DNA of 64,000 nucleotides from Histomonas meleagridis (taxonomy: Eukaryota; Parabasalia; Tritrichomonadida; Dientamoebidae): the NCBI GenBank assembly GCA_020186115.1, contig WSYJ01000164.1, forward strand, positions 62,001 to 126,000. Direction: 5' to 3'. Positions within the stretch are counted from its first letter, which is position 1. Every line of letters starts with the position of its first letter. Of the stretch, positions 30,429 to 41,851 are shown one piece after another. Position numbers and translations under genes: made by a program. A model generated the notes under the pieces. The model had not been told where the DNA came from and made no database searches. It worked only from the letters and a program-made list of their open reading frames with translations.

Positions 30429-31826
30429 CTAGCAAATGACACAGTCCTTTTCTTTATCGCTTTTTTTGTATTCGAATTTCTCCGTTGTTGAATCCGGGTT
30501 AGTGTCTTTTTCCAACTGATGTGACATATTGAACATTTCTGCATCATCCATATTTCGATCTGTTTCGTCTATTTCCTTTGTTATGCTATCTATGAGTACT
30601 TTGCTTAACTCGAATCTCATTTCTGCGCCCCATGGTTTCTGTATCATTGTAAATGGCTCATAATATAATTTCTGTTTTAAGAAGTTAATTCCCTTTTCTT
30701 TGTTAGGAAGTGTGACATAATTTGGTTTCCCATCTTCGATAAATGTCATATCTGTAAGCCATGGTCCGATATTTGGTAATGTAGTTCCAACGTCACACTT
30801 GTTTAACTCTTGGAAATAGTTCTTGAACTTACTTAATGGTGATGTAATCTTTGTAAGATTACTAAATCGTGAAACTAGCGTTGGATCAACAGAACGCCAT
30901 GTTTCGCTTAAACGTTCAACTGCGGGGTGGTTCAATGAACCGTCGATCTCAAAAAGTAAATTGAAATTTTTGATTTGATAAGCAGCGTCAAGAATACGAA
31001 TCCATGACTCAAGAACACGTACTCGCTCTTGGAGAGATTTGGTGCTAAGGATGGACCAACCAACATAAAGGGATGTACGATTGAAATGTTGAATTAATTG
31101 TTGGAGATGTTTGGAACGACTATCTTTCTTACAGGATTCACGACTCCATTGAAGAAGTTCAATACGTTCAATGGCTGAAAACTTTTGGATTTCAATTGAC
31201 ATGAAATGTTGAGCAATAATAAATGGATCGGCACGTTGGAAAATAGGCTTGGTTTCATCACATATGATATCGATGTAGATGGGCTCTTGGTTCAAAAATT
31301 CTTTTGATTTGATTTGAGAATCTACATAAAAATACATATCAATTTTTTGTAAAAGAGAGGAAATATCAGGTGAGCAACGTTCTGAAATATCGATAGATGA
31401 AAGTAAATCAAATATTTTGTGAACTTGTTCTCTGATTTGCTCAACATCATTATCATCAACAAAGTCATGTGGAAAGTCTTCATCCCATGCTTTGAAAAAT
31501 TCCAATGTGTGAACAATCACTTGTTCTGGTATTATCCAAAATTCGTCAATTGACATTTTTTTCTGGAAATTTTGTAGAAAATCCAAAATATATCCATTTA
31601 CTTCAGTCATCTTAATATTTATATTATGGCATGCCAATATAAACTGATGATTGTAAACATCATGGAATACGAATGGATGATATATAAATAATACAAGAGC
31701 TCTCATTGATGCCGCGTGAATACTAGCAGTGCTATTTGAAACCTTTATTATGCATTCGTTTGGTAGAAAGCTCTGAAGATCAGGAGCTCCATGGGCGTAG
31801 GGGTCGACCTCAGTTTTGCTTATCAT
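30429..31826 (-). CDS. Ras guanine nucleotide exchange factor (Cdc25-type) with CaaX end
   Basis: A 465-residue protein. A RasGEF N-terminal helical module covers about 25-150 (RALVLFIYHPFVFHD, YILDFLQNFQKKM). The Cdc25 catalytic domain follows from about 190 to 440: DPFIIAQHFMSIEIQKFSAI, STKSLQERVRVLESWIRILD, AAYQIKNFNLLFEIDGSLNH, RLSETWRSVD, and TLPNIGPWLTDMTFIEDGKP. It should activate Ras/Rap GTPases by GDP release. The last four residues, CVIC, form a CaaX box, so the exchange factor itself may be prenylated and membrane anchored, which is unusual for the family. The ATG at 31826 starts MISKTEVDPY. Confidence 0.9.
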   Translation of the reverse strand: MISKTEVDPYAHGAPDLQSFLPNECIIKVSNSTASIHAASMRALVLFIYHPFVFHDVYNHQFILACHNINIKMTEVNGYILDFLQNFQKKMSIDEFWIIPEQVIVHTLEFFKAWDEDFPHDFVDDNDVEQIREQVHKIFDLLSSIDISERCSPDISSLLQKIDMYFYVDSQIKSKEFLNQEPIYIDIICDETKPIFQRADPFIIAQHFMSIEIQKFSAIERIELLQWSRESCKKDSRSKHLQQLIQHFNRTSLYVGWSILSTKSLQERVRVLESWIRILDAAYQIKNFNLLFEIDGSLNHPAVERLSETWRSVDPTLVSRFSNLTKITSPLSKFKNYFQELNKCDVGTTLPNIGPWLTDMTFIEDGKPNYVTLPNKEKGINFLKQKLYYEPFTMIQKPWGAEMRFELSKVLIDSITKEIDETDRNMDDAEMFNMSHQLEKDTNPDSTTEKFEYKKSDKEKDCVIC

Positions 31827-32307
31827 ATAAAGTAACCGTTAACAATTTTCTCACAAATTCCAATGGAACGGTACCAGATTTCAGCCAAAAGGTTTGGAAC
31901 GTATTTTATGGCGAAAGTTACAAAAATATAAATTTTCTCTGTTACACGATGTTTAATAAACACTATATATGTGCCATAGTTAGATGTATTTAAAAGAAGC
32001 AACATATATTAATTAATTCAAAATTTGTAAATTACTGCTAGAACTTTGTTCTAATTTTTTCATGTTTATTGATTCGATGTAATGTATTTCGGATTAAGTA
32101 ATAACAATTTTTATAGATAGTAAATTAATTTCTAATTTTTTAATTTATTAATTAAAACTCTTTTTTTAATATCTGGTGAAAATAGCTATCACCTCTTTCA
32201 TTTAATAGTAGTATTAGGTATTTATGATGCGTTTTTCTTGTTTCTTTTGATACTTTTGCACTTGAACAAAGCTACTCAAATTAAATGGGTAATTTACCCC
32301 TTTTAGG
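31827..32307. promoter_or_regulatory. divergent promoter region, RasGEF / GET4-like
   Basis: About 480 bases. AATTTACCCCTTTTAGG abuts the GET4-like ATG; a related TTTACCCTTTTAAGG lies upstream of the LST8-like start. No gene is supported. Confidence 0.35.
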
Positions 32308-33177
32308 ATGGATAAGGTCATCAGTATTGCAGAAACAGGCGATAGTTATTTGGCGGTCGAAAGAAGTTCTTTGGTTGTAAGGAAGCTAAAAGCACAAGGC
32401 AAAAATGATGAAGCCATTATTTTTCTATTAAAACTCGCAAACATTTTTTTAGCAAAATCTCAATATGCTTCATCTGTTGTATGTGCTCATCGTGCGTGTA
32501 AGCTCGTTGATGTTAATCAAGTCAGCGATGAATTAAAAACAAAATTTTATGAATATATCCAAGCAATCCAACCAGAGTGTTCATCTCCTGAGCTTTATCA
32601 ATTCTTCATGGCAACTCAAGCTTTTCTTGATAACAAAGAAGAAATAATTCTTAAGCAAATTTCAATATCTGAATCCATGAATGATTACAATCATGCACAA
32701 ATTGGGTATATTAAATTAATTTTGATGCACCTCAACAGTGACTATGACTTAAACCCATATATTGAAAGTCTTACTAGCCTATTATGGAAATGGGTATTAT
32801 CAAATCCAAATGAAAAGGATCAAATTTATAATGCCCAATTCATTATTTGTCGCTGTGTTCTTGCCTTATTAGCACAAAATGGAAGAGGTCCTGAGCTAGC
32901 TGAAAAACTTTACAATTTTGCCATCGAGCAAAAACCCGAATATTTCCCAGCTGTTACACCACTATTTGTTTTCACCCGACACTTTATCCAATCGGTACTC
33001 CAGAATTCACCTGGTTCGGCAACATATCTCAAAACTTCATACAAAAAGATTTTGGATGTTGACCCCGAAATCAATGACTTCGTGACCAAAATTTATCAAA
33101 GTCATTTCCAGGTCGAAAAGAGGGAACAAAGTAACATAGAAGTCGAAGGGATATCAATGGTAAATGATTTGCTTTAA
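32308..33177 (+). CDS. GET4/TRC35-like protein
   Basis: A 289-residue TPR-like helical protein. N-terminal GDSYLAVERSSLVVRKLKAQ followed by ARxLLxxxA-type helices, LLKLANIFLAKSQYASSVVC, and C-terminal PLFVFTRHFIQSVL, with YKKILDVDPEINDFVTKIYQ (the D-P-x-x-x-x-x-x-x-I-G-x-x-Y/F end of Get4), agree with the Get4 family in order and length. Get4 bridges the SGTA/Sgt2 handover to the Get3 ATPase for inserting tail-anchored proteins into the ER. The remaining pathway members are not in this window. Confidence 0.75.
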   Translation: MDKVISIAETGDSYLAVERSSLVVRKLKAQGKNDEAIIFLLKLANIFLAKSQYASSVVCAHRACKLVDVNQVSDELKTKFYEYIQAIQPECSSPELYQFFMATQAFLDNKEEIILKQISISESMNDYNHAQIGYIKLILMHLNSDYDLNPYIESLTSLLWKWVLSNPNEKDQIYNAQFIICRCVLALLAQNGRGPELAEKLYNFAIEQKPEYFPAVTPLFVFTRHFIQSVLQNSPGSATYLKTSYKKILDVDPEINDFVTKIYQSHFQVEKREQSNIEVEGISMVNDLL

Positions 33178-33723
33178 TATACGACAAACTAAAAAATATT
33201 GTATTTAGATTTTGTATAAATTTTTTGCTGAAATTTTATTCATGAAACACTTAAAACATTTTTATCAAAAAAAATAGTTTTTATTATGCACATTTAAGTA
33301 ATGATAAATGAGAACAATCACATGTAAGTGAGAATTGATATAAAATACTGAAAAGAAACGCATATAGGTGAGAATAAACACATTTAGATGAAAATTAACG
33401 AAAAGAAAGAAGAATCAAAGAGCAGAAAATGAAATATTAATTTCAATATTTTGAATTAGTTTCACTATAATAATGAAAGAAACGCATATATCCTTAAACG
33501 TGTAGCTTTAGATTCGAAGTTTCAATAATTATTCTCTTGTGGTCAAAACCGTTGAGCAGAAAATTAAACGTGTTAGTTCAAAATAACTCTGAATTAATTT
33601 GAATGCCATTAAAATTTGCCCACGCGAAATCGAGTAGAATAAGTACTTTACATTGACGATGCACTATGAAAACCCAGCGGTTTGGTGGGCAGAACTTGTG
33701 TTGAAAAAAATGACACTTCACAA
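33178..33723. other. intergenic upstream of headless array B
   Basis: AT-rich sequence with no DUF3447 coding text, unlike the positions upstream of the other arrays. Repeated AATGA/AGTGAGAA words occur around 33290-33370, but no clear tandem repeat is present. Confidence 0.45.
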
Positions 33724-36700
33724 ATGGGATCCAGTGGAAGCTCAGTAGGAACCTTTCATGATTTAAATGCTAAAGATGTCAATATCAATGTATATTTCGT
33801 TTATTTCGTATTTCAAAATCATAATTGCAGTTTATTTAAATCATTGATTGCAGCACTTATCAAGGCATCTGAAACAGGTCAAACAAGAACTGTTAAATTA
33901 CTTCTCGGACAAAAAGGAATTGACGTCAATGTGAAAGATGTTTATTTGCTATCGTTAAAGTTTATTTTAATCATACGAATTTTCAAAATCATCATTGGAA
34001 TTTATTCAAATAATTTAATACATTACTTATTTTGGCATCTAAAAAAGGTCACATAGAAATTGTGAAATTACTTCTTGAACAAAAAGAAATCGGTATCAAT
34101 ATGAGAGATGTTTATTTGTTTTCGTTAAAGTGAATTTCAGTAATATTATATTTCAAAATCATAATTGGAAATTATTTGAATTATTTTATACAGCACTTCA
34201 TATAGCAGTTAGAAATAATAATACAGAAATAGTTAAATTACTTCTTGAACAAGAAGGAATTGATATTAATGCTAAAAATATATATTTATTTTATTTAATG
34301 TTTATTTTAATAATTTTATATTTCAAAATAATATTTGGAAATTATTAAAATTATTTTATACAGCACTTATGTTGGCATCTGCAAATGGTTATATAGAAAT
34401 AGTTAAATTACTTCTTAAACAAGGAGGAACTGATATCAATGCAAAAGATGTTAATTTATTTTCATCAATATTTCTTTCAATCATTTTTGGTCTCAAAATC
34501 ATTATTGGAAATTATTTAAATTGTTTCGAACAGCACTTTTTTGGGCATCTTGGAATAATCACATAGAAATTGTGAAATTACTTCTTGAACAAGAAGGAAT
34601 TGATGTCAACGCAAAAACTGTTTATTTGCTTTCATTAAAGTTTCTTTCAATCATTTAAAATATCAAAATTATCTTTGGGGTTTATTAAAATAATTAAAAG
34701 TCCCACTTATTAGTGAATCTATAGATGAAATAAAAATTGATGTAAATTTTAAACAAGAAGGAATTGATGATAAAAATGCTTTTTTGTTTTCTTCGAGGTT
34801 TATTTCAATAATTTAATGTTTCAAAATCATCATTGGAAATTATTCATAATATTTAGTACATTACTATTTTGGGCATCTTGGAATAATCGCATAGAAATTG
34901 TGAAATTGCTTCTTGAACAAGAAGGAATTGATATCAATGCTATATGTATTTGTTTTCTTTCATCGATGTTTATTTTGATTATTTTATGTTTCAAAATCAT
35001 CATTGGAATATATTCAAATTATTTTATACAGCACTTGCTTGTGCATCTGAACTAGGTCACATAGAAATTGTGAAATTACTTCTTGAACAAAAAGGAATTA
35101 AAATCAATACTATGGATGTTTATATGTTTTCATCAATATTTATCTCAATCATTTGAAATCTCAAAATCATTTTTGGAAAATATTCAAATTATTTAAAACG
35201 CCACTTATTTGTGCATATGCGGAAAATCATATAGAAATATTTAAATTACTTCTTGAACAAAAAGGAATTGATATCAATGCCAAAGATGTTTATCTGTTTT
35301 CATTAAAGTTTATTTCAGTAATTTTATATTTCAAAATCATTTTTGGAAATTATTCAAATTATTTAATACAGCACTTATTTTGGCATCTTCCAAAAATGAC
35401 ACAGAAATTGTTAAATTACTTCTCGAACAAGAAGGAATTAATATCAATTCTAAAACTGTATATTTGTTTTCATCACTATTTAATTCAATCATATGAAATC
35501 TCAAAATCATCATTGGAAATTATTTAAATTATTTTATACAGCACTTATTTGTGCATCTAAAGAAGGTCGCATAGAAATTGTTAAATTACTTCTTGAACAA
35601 AAAGGAATTGATATCAATGCAAAAGATGTTAATTCATTTTCATCAATATTTCTTTCAATCATATGAAATCTCAAAACCATCATTGGAAATTATTTAAATT
35701 ATTTTATACAGCACTTTTATGGGCACTTGAAATAGATGACACAGAAATTGTTAAATTACTTCTTGGACAAAAAGGAATTGACGTCAAAGTGAAAGATGTT
35801 TATTTGTTTTTGTTAGAGTTTATTTCAGTAATTTAAAATATCTAAATCATCATTGAAATTTATTCAATTTATTTAATACATTACTTATTTTGGCATCTAA
35901 AAAAGGTAACACAGAAATTGTGAAATTACTTCTTGGACAAAAAGGAACTGATTTAAATGCCAGAGATGTTTATTTTCTTTAATTAAAGTTTCTTTCAATC
36001 AATTATAATCTCAAAATCATTATTGGAAATTATTCAAATTATTTTATACATCACTTATTTTGGCATCTAAAGAAGGTCGCACAGAAATTGTTAAATTACT
36101 TCTTGAACAAAAAGGAATTGATATCAATGTGAAGGATGTTTATTTGTTTTTGTTAGAGTTTATTTCAGTAATTTTATATTTCAAAATCATCATTGGAAAT
36201 TATTCAAATTATTTTGTACATCACTTATTTGGGTATCTAAAGAAGGTCATATCGAAATTGTTAAATTACTTCTTGGACAAAAAAGAATTGATACCAATTC
36301 CAGCGATGTTTATTTTCTTTCATTAATGCTTATTTTAATCATTTAATATTTCAAAATCATCATTGGAAATTATTTAAATTATTTTATACAGCACTTTTAT
36401 GGGCATCTAAAAAAGGTTATATAGAAATTGTGAAATTACTTCTTGAACAAAAAAAAATTGAAGTAAATGCTAAAGATGTTTATTTGTTTTCGTTAAAGTT
36501 TATTTTAATCATTTAAAATTTCAAAATCATTTTTGGAAATTATTTAAATTACTTAAAGCAGCACTTGTTTGGGCATCTAAAGAAGGTCAGATAGAAGTTG
36601 TGAAATTACTTATTGAACGAAAAGGAATTGATTTAAATGCCAAAGACATTTATTTTCTTTCATCAATGCATATTTTAATCATTTAATATTTCAAAATCAT

Positions 36701-36975
36701 CATTGGAAATTATTCAAATTATTTAAAACAGCACTTGTTTGGGCATCTAAAAAAGGTCACACAGAAATTGTTAAATTACTTCTTGGACGAAAAGGAATTG
36801 ATGTTAAAGCTAATGATATTTATTTACTTTTATCAAATTCTATTCCATTTATTTGATATTTTAAAATAATCATTGGAAATTATTTTAATTATTTAAAACA
36901 GCACTTTTTTGGGCATCTCAAAAAAACCACACAGAAATTGTGGGGTTGCTTCGTGACGAATTAAATAAAAAATAA
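33724..36975 (+). repeat. ankyrin cassette array B: 19 cassettes, no DUF3447 head
   Basis: An ATG at 33724 opens MGSSGSSVGTFHDLNAKD, so a cassette end (DLNAKD) is fused to a short MG-start leader. Full cassettes begin at 33850, 34020, 34190, 34360, 34530, 34700, 34858, 35028, and then every 170 bases to 36898. All steps are 170 except one of 158, where cassette 34700 lacks 12 bases. Spacers are 80 bases and often have stops or shift the frame. All cassettes are open. The last (TALFWASQKNHTEIVGLLRD, then ELNKK) ends at TAA 36973. The consensus cassette is TALIWASKEGHTEIVKLLLE-QKGIDINAKD. It is a tail without a DUF3447 exon: a pseudogene, a separate gene with a tiny first exon, or a cassette reservoir. 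Confidence 0.88.
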
Positions 36976-37454
36976 TGCCAATTCTTGAAGTATTTTTTTG
37001 TTTTGCTGAGTATTCTTTTCAATAATGTTGTATGAAATTTTTTCGAAAAAAATGTCATGACATGAAATAGTTTTCAATAAAGAACTTACTAATTTAACGC
37101 AAAATAGGCAACTGTGAGCAAACCTGCCAATTTTAGATCTTGTTTATTTAGAATATTTTATAAATATTGCAACGATTTGCAATTTATTATAACCAGAGAT
37201 CTCGGCTCTAGTTCCACTCAGTGTGACATTTATGTTCAATTATATTTGTTTATTCTCACTTGTGAATTTCTATTTAATAATTTTTATTTGTTGCATTAAG
37301 CATTGCAATGAATTTATTTGTTTCTCTCCGTCTTTCACATGTTCACCTGAACACTTTCGATCAAACAAAATTTTTGTTATTAATGACTATTTATCCCATT
37401 CTATACAAAAACATCACAAAATTAGCATATGCTTTATGAAAGTTTGTATACATA
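36976..37454. other. intergenic
   Basis: About 480 bases after array B; open frames at 37114 and 37223 have no recognisable content. Confidence 0.5.
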
Positions 37455-38789
37455 TCAAATTTCTTCTGTCTCTTCTGGGTTGAATGACCATATTTTCACT
37501 GACCTATCGCCGGAGCCTGTACAAAACAATGAACTTGACTTATTAAACCCAACAGATATCACTGAATTTGTATGTCCTTTAATTCCATAAATCATTTGGC
37601 AATTACTCAAATCGATTAATCGCGCTGTCATATCCTTTGATCCACTTAGCAGCCATTCTCCTTTGTTATCAACAGCTAATGATAAGACAAAGTCATCATG
37701 CCCTTTAATGAGCTTATATAACTCAAGTTCAAACTTGCCTTCTTCTTGTTGGACCTCCCAGATTTTGATGGTACAATCAAGAGAACCAGTCGCTATTCGA
37801 TTCGAGTTTGGAATGAAAACGATAGATTGAATGCTATCGTCGTGGCACTTTTTTGATGTCAAAATTTCCTTTTTTTCTTTGTCCCAAAGAACTAAACTGA
37901 AATCGTTATAACTAACTGCAATAATTTTGTCGTCTGGTGAAATAGTCATTGATACAGCTATAGCTTCTTCTTCACCTTCGTTTGTGGGCTTTTTCATTCG
38001 AGAAATTTCGGAAAAATCTTCCATGGAGAATAAGACAAGTGACCCATCATTGGTAAGTGCTGCAATAAATTTATTGTCATTTGTTACTTGAACTTGGAAA
38101 ACTCCACCTTCGGCTGCAACAAAATCTTTGAGTAACTTATTTTCGATAATTTGATAAACACGAATATGACCATCTTCACCACAACTGACAACAGTGTCAT
38201 TGCCTGCCCATGAGATAGATCGGATATGACTGACTTCAGTTTCGTTTTCTATTGTCTCTTGGAATTGAAATGTATCTTTTTCTATGTCATACACACGGAT
38301 GGCTTTGTCAGAACCAATTGCTATGTAAGTTCCATCAGGGCTAAAGGCTGTTGAACAAATAACGGAAACATCAAGAATTTCAGCAATCAATGATATGATG
38401 TATGGTTTTCTAATACTCTTGGGTGGTGCAAGAGTTGTCAGCTCCCAATCTTGGGTTGTTTGCTCTTCTTCATTTTGATGATCTGATGTTTCTCCTGATT
38501 GCTTTAAAAGTTGCTCTCCACCTTTCTGAATAAAATCTTGTCTTAGCTTTTCAAAATCGTTGTTTAATGATTGGATTTGTGTTACTTGTGAATCAATATA
38601 ATCCTTTAATCTATTGCAATCATTTTCAAGTTTAGTTCGATTATTGACAAGGAGTTCATACTCAGAAGCGAGCTGTTCTAAAAGTTGTTTCATGTTAGCT
38701 GAGTTGAGAAAAGACATTTGGCGGACTAAATCTTTGGTTTTTTGTACAATTTTGAGCGATCGTTTTTTGTATGTTAACAAAAGTGCCAT
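37455..38789 (-). CDS. Tup1-like WD40 protein
   Basis: The 444-residue protein has an N-terminal coiled coil at about 25-92 (LLEQLASEYELLVNNRTKLE, IDSQVTQIQSLNNDFEKLR) similar to the Tup_N tetramerisation segment, a low-complexity linker with Gln/Glu, then at least six WD40 repeats from about 135 (VICSTAFSPDGTYIAIGSDK, VVSCGEDGHIRVY, RIATGSLDCTIKIWEV, LLSGSKDMTARLIDL, LFCTGSGDRSVKIWSF). Order and text fit the Tup1/Groucho corepressor type, which would be recruited by DNA-binding proteins to repress genes. Other coiled-coil WD40 proteins cannot be excluded. A CAAAAAGTAT box lies about 20 bases upstream, but in reverse orientation to the gene. Confidence 0.6.
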   Translation of the reverse strand: MALLLTYKKRSLKIVQKTKDLVRQMSFLNSANMKQLLEQLASEYELLVNNRTKLENDCNRLKDYIDSQVTQIQSLNNDFEKLRQDFIQKGGEQLLKQSGETSDHQNEEEQTTQDWELTTLAPPKSIRKPYIISLIAEILDVSVICSTAFSPDGTYIAIGSDKAIRVYDIEKDTFQFQETIENETEVSHIRSISWAGNDTVVSCGEDGHIRVYQIIENKLLKDFVAAEGGVFQVQVTNDNKFIAALTNDGSLVLFSMEDFSEISRMKKPTNEGEEEAIAVSMTISPDDKIIAVSYNDFSLVLWDKEKKEILTSKKCHDDSIQSIVFIPNSNRIATGSLDCTIKIWEVQQEEGKFELELYKLIKGHDDFVLSLAVDNKGEWLLSGSKDMTARLIDLSNCQMIYGIKGHTNSVISVGFNKSSSLFCTGSGDRSVKIWSFNPEETEEI

Positions 38790-39510
38790 AAAATTGAAAG
38801 CTTTTCAAAAAGTATTGATAAAATTTGAGAGGGAATCAGCATTTTATAAAAATAAAATCTTATTTTCAAATATTTAAGAGAAAAACATGTTTAGAAACTT
38901 ATTAATTATGATTACCATGTGTAATGTTAATCATCTTAAAAAACCTTGATGAAAAAAACTTTAGAATATGTTCATCACTAAGAGATCTAAACAAAATTAA
39001 ATCAATATCACCATATGCCTTATAAAAATATTAATGATGGGTTCACTTGAGATTTATTTCGCAAAATTCACTAAGATTCATGACTTTTTGGTGATTTTCT
39101 TCTATCATTATACGATTAAAAAATACTGAAAAAGTAAATTTACTTTTTTATATATAACTTTTTGATAAAGGTGAACGCTGTGGATTCAATGCAAGTACGT
39201 TAAAGTTCTCAAAATCATTGTTAATTCTGGTCAACTTGCAATTATTTCATGCAATAAAGAAAAACTTATAAAAATGTTTATTTCTGAAATGCTTAAATAT
39301 TTTTATTTCTTTTTTTTGGGGGGGTTAGGTGTGAATATCTTATTTTTTCCAAATGGATTTCATCAAATTCGTTATAACGATTTACATCAAAAGTAATGAC
39401 TGCACATCTATTTTTGCGTTGACTTGATAACCAAATATATTCTGTTTCTTGCATAACAATAGTTAGCTTAAAAAATTCTCGGAATCCCAAAGTTCTTCAT
39501 TCATATAAAG
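38790..39510. promoter_or_regulatory. divergent promoter region, Tup1-like / Bre1-like
   Basis: About 720 bases with no supported gene. A short G run occurs near 39318. Confidence 0.35.
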
Positions 39511-39523
39511 TTTACAAAAAGTG
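39511..39523 (+). promoter_or_regulatory. candidate core promoter motif TTTACAAAAAGTG
   Basis: TTTACAAAAAGTGCTAA directly precedes the ATG of the Bre1-like gene. TTTACAAAAAGTATTAA precedes an ATG at 46170 with identical spacing, implying a fixed geometry between box and start. Confidence 0.5.
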
Positions 39524-39527
39524 CTAA

Positions 39528-41396
39528 ATGTCGGTGCCTTCTGAGGATTTACCTGTTCACGATGAAATACCACCAAAAAAATTAAACACCGAAACTCCAC
39601 AACCTCAAGAAGATTTTTCACAAAATTTAGCGTTCAATATCAAACATTTAGAATATTCCATTAATCAAAATAGAAAAAAATTCATGTTAATTTGCAAGGA
39701 AATATTCAACGCTATGCGCTTGAGTGAATCCCTTGCCTTTGATTTATTGCTTTCTGAATATTTATTTGGAAATACCAGCCCACAACAAATTTATAATTTT
39801 ATAGATTCATGTATTAAACCTAATTTTAACTTAGCTTCAGGTGACCCTCGTGAAACAGATGCAATAGCAAATCATATTCGTTCTGTTCAAACACAAATAC
39901 AGAAGTCCATTGTAAATTTAACAAGTATTGATAATCCTCCGAACAATCCCCAGAAGAACACAGCAGATTTTGCTGTTTTCTTAAAAGAGCAAAAACAAAA
40001 ACTTGAAACCGACATCAAAAGAATTCAAGAGCAACATCAAACCACTTCCCAGCCTAAAATCATCAATCTTTCTTTTGCGACAGAAGACAGAGAACTCGCA
40101 AAAGAAGAGTTATCTCCTGATTTCGAGGAATGGATTAATCGAGAGCTAAAATTTGATGTTGAATCAACGGACGATGAAACCGTCAAAAATCGTTCAATTT
40201 TTTCAATGATAATTCATCGTCTTAAAAGCATTCATTCACTTAAAAAAGAAATATCTCAACTACAAAAAACCAAAATACGAAATTTCCAATATACTGATTG
40301 TGATCCTAATAATTTTTACAATTCTCCTTATTATAAAATGATTAAAGAAAATTGTAAATTCTTAATTACATCACTGAATTCCATTCGAACAACACAACAT
40401 GTTATTCCATATTGTATATCAGAGATAGATAAAGCAAAAAACAATTTAAATAATATTACAAATAATCATCAACAATCTCTTAATCAAATTAAGAAAACAA
40501 ATGAAGAACTTCAAACACAAATTTCTAATCGAAAAGAAAAAATCAATGAGCTAATTAAAAAGAACAAAACATTTATAGATAGTTTTAATTTTGATATTGA
40601 AAATCTTCAAATTGATTCAACAAAAGAGAAAACAGATGAACTTGATACTGAAATCGAAGAACATTTTAAAAAATTAATTTCTTCTTCAACTGATCCAACA
40701 ACACAAGAAACATTACAAAGTCATTTAAAGTCATTCATAGAATATCGCGAATTACGTAAATCGATCACGAAATTATGTGAAACATCAATTAACACAATCA
40801 AAACAAACATAAAACTTGAAAAAGAATTATTTCAAACAATAATTGAACATTGTAAAGATGAAGAAATTTTAATGCGTCGTCAAAAAGAATTTGAAGAACT
40901 TACCAAATATGAGAAAACTTTATATAATGTTCTTGATCTTATGCAAATTGATAAAATTAATGATTGGTGTAATAAGTTAAATAAAACTACAAATTTGTTA
41001 ATAACATTAATCAATAATCAGAATGAAATTGTTTTGGAATTCGAACCTTTCGTTAATAGCGAAAATTTCAACGAAGAAATTTCGGAATTAGAAAAAGAAG
41101 TCAACGAAATAATTGCAGAAAACGCAAAGCTGATTGAAGAAGAAGCACAAATAAAATTGGAAATAGAAAAAGTTGAAGAAGAAAGAATTAAAGAACAATT
41201 TATTGAAAGTTGTGATGTTTCTGCTGATGAAGATATTACAATTTGTCCAATATGTAGGTGTAATGAGAGAAACGTAATCTTAAAAACATGTTTCCACCCG
41301 TTCTGTAGAAGATGTGTTGAGGAATCAAATCACTTATGTCCAATTTGTAAAATAAAATTTGAAGATGACGATATAAAAAATATGTACTTCCAATAA
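39528..41396 (+). CDS. Bre1-like coiled-coil RING E3 ubiquitin ligase
   Basis: A 622-residue protein, mostly coiled coil, with a C3HC4 RING at the extreme C-terminus (about 574-612): CPICRCNERN, then KTCFHPFCRRCVEES, then CPICKIKF followed by EDDDIKNMYFQ. A terminal RING after long coiled coils, ending in a D-I-x-x-x-Y/F tail, is the layout of Bre1/RNF20, which monoubiquitinates histone H2B. All eight zinc ligands are visible (four Cys pairs with one His). The Bre1 assignment rests on layout and RING text; the E3 role itself is secure. Confidence 0.8.
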   Translation: MSVPSEDLPVHDEIPPKKLNTETPQPQEDFSQNLAFNIKHLEYSINQNRKKFMLICKEIFNAMRLSESLAFDLLLSEYLFGNTSPQQIYNFIDSCIKPNFNLASGDPRETDAIANHIRSVQTQIQKSIVNLTSIDNPPNNPQKNTADFAVFLKEQKQKLETDIKRIQEQHQTTSQPKIINLSFATEDRELAKEELSPDFEEWINRELKFDVESTDDETVKNRSIFSMIIHRLKSIHSLKKEISQLQKTKIRNFQYTDCDPNNFYNSPYYKMIKENCKFLITSLNSIRTTQHVIPYCISEIDKAKNNLNNITNNHQQSLNQIKKTNEELQTQISNRKEKINELIKKNKTFIDSFNFDIENLQIDSTKEKTDELDTEIEEHFKKLISSSTDPTTQETLQSHLKSFIEYRELRKSITKLCETSINTIKTNIKLEKELFQTIIEHCKDEEILMRRQKEFEELTKYEKTLYNVLDLMQIDKINDWCNKLNKTTNLLITLINNQNEIVLEFEPFVNSENFNEEISELEKEVNEIIAENAKLIEEEAQIKLEIEKVEEERIKEQFIESCDVSADEDITICPICRCNERNVILKTCFHPFCRRCVEESNHLCPICKIKFEDDDIKNMYFQ

Positions 41397-41851
41397 AAAT
41401 GTTTTAGAATAAAAATGTTTTTTCAAGATCCAATGACAGAAAACCGTCGAGAAGAGATAAACGTGCTTTGGCTTCTCAAAATTTGTGTTAAGCCGCAAAA
41501 ATTGTTTACCATGTATTCAATTCCCCAGCGGTTATTAGCCCGACCCGTTTGTCATTTCCAATGGAAAAAACAGAAGATATAAAAAAAGTTAAAGATGTAC
41601 TTTAGTCTAAAAAAATTACAATTGATTTCAAGTGGAGGTTTGAGTAATGATATCAAAAATAAACAGCAACAACAATTAGTCCATATTTCTGATTTTTCAG
41701 TAAAAATAATGATAAGTAAACGGTGTCATAACTGAATTTGGTGATTTTCTGAGAAAAAAGTGACATGTGTTTTTTCCATACATTCAAAAAATAAATAGTT
41801 AAATCAAACAGAGCGGTTACATTGAATCTTTTTTTTTTGAGTTCAGGTAGC
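41397..41851. other. intergenic upstream of ankyrin locus C
   Basis: About 455 bases. No gene; an extension of the DUF3447 frame to TTG at 41822 is rejected. Confidence 0.5.

Noticed and set aside
33682-36326. Many separate small ankyrin genes (open frames of 60-125 codons) within the arrays
   Set aside because: They begin in spacer sequence, run through a cassette and end in the next spacer out of frame. They are pieces of the array, not individual genes.
37114-37483. Small plus-strand open frames after array B
   Set aside because: They have no domain, and the second overlaps the 3' end of the Tup1-like gene.
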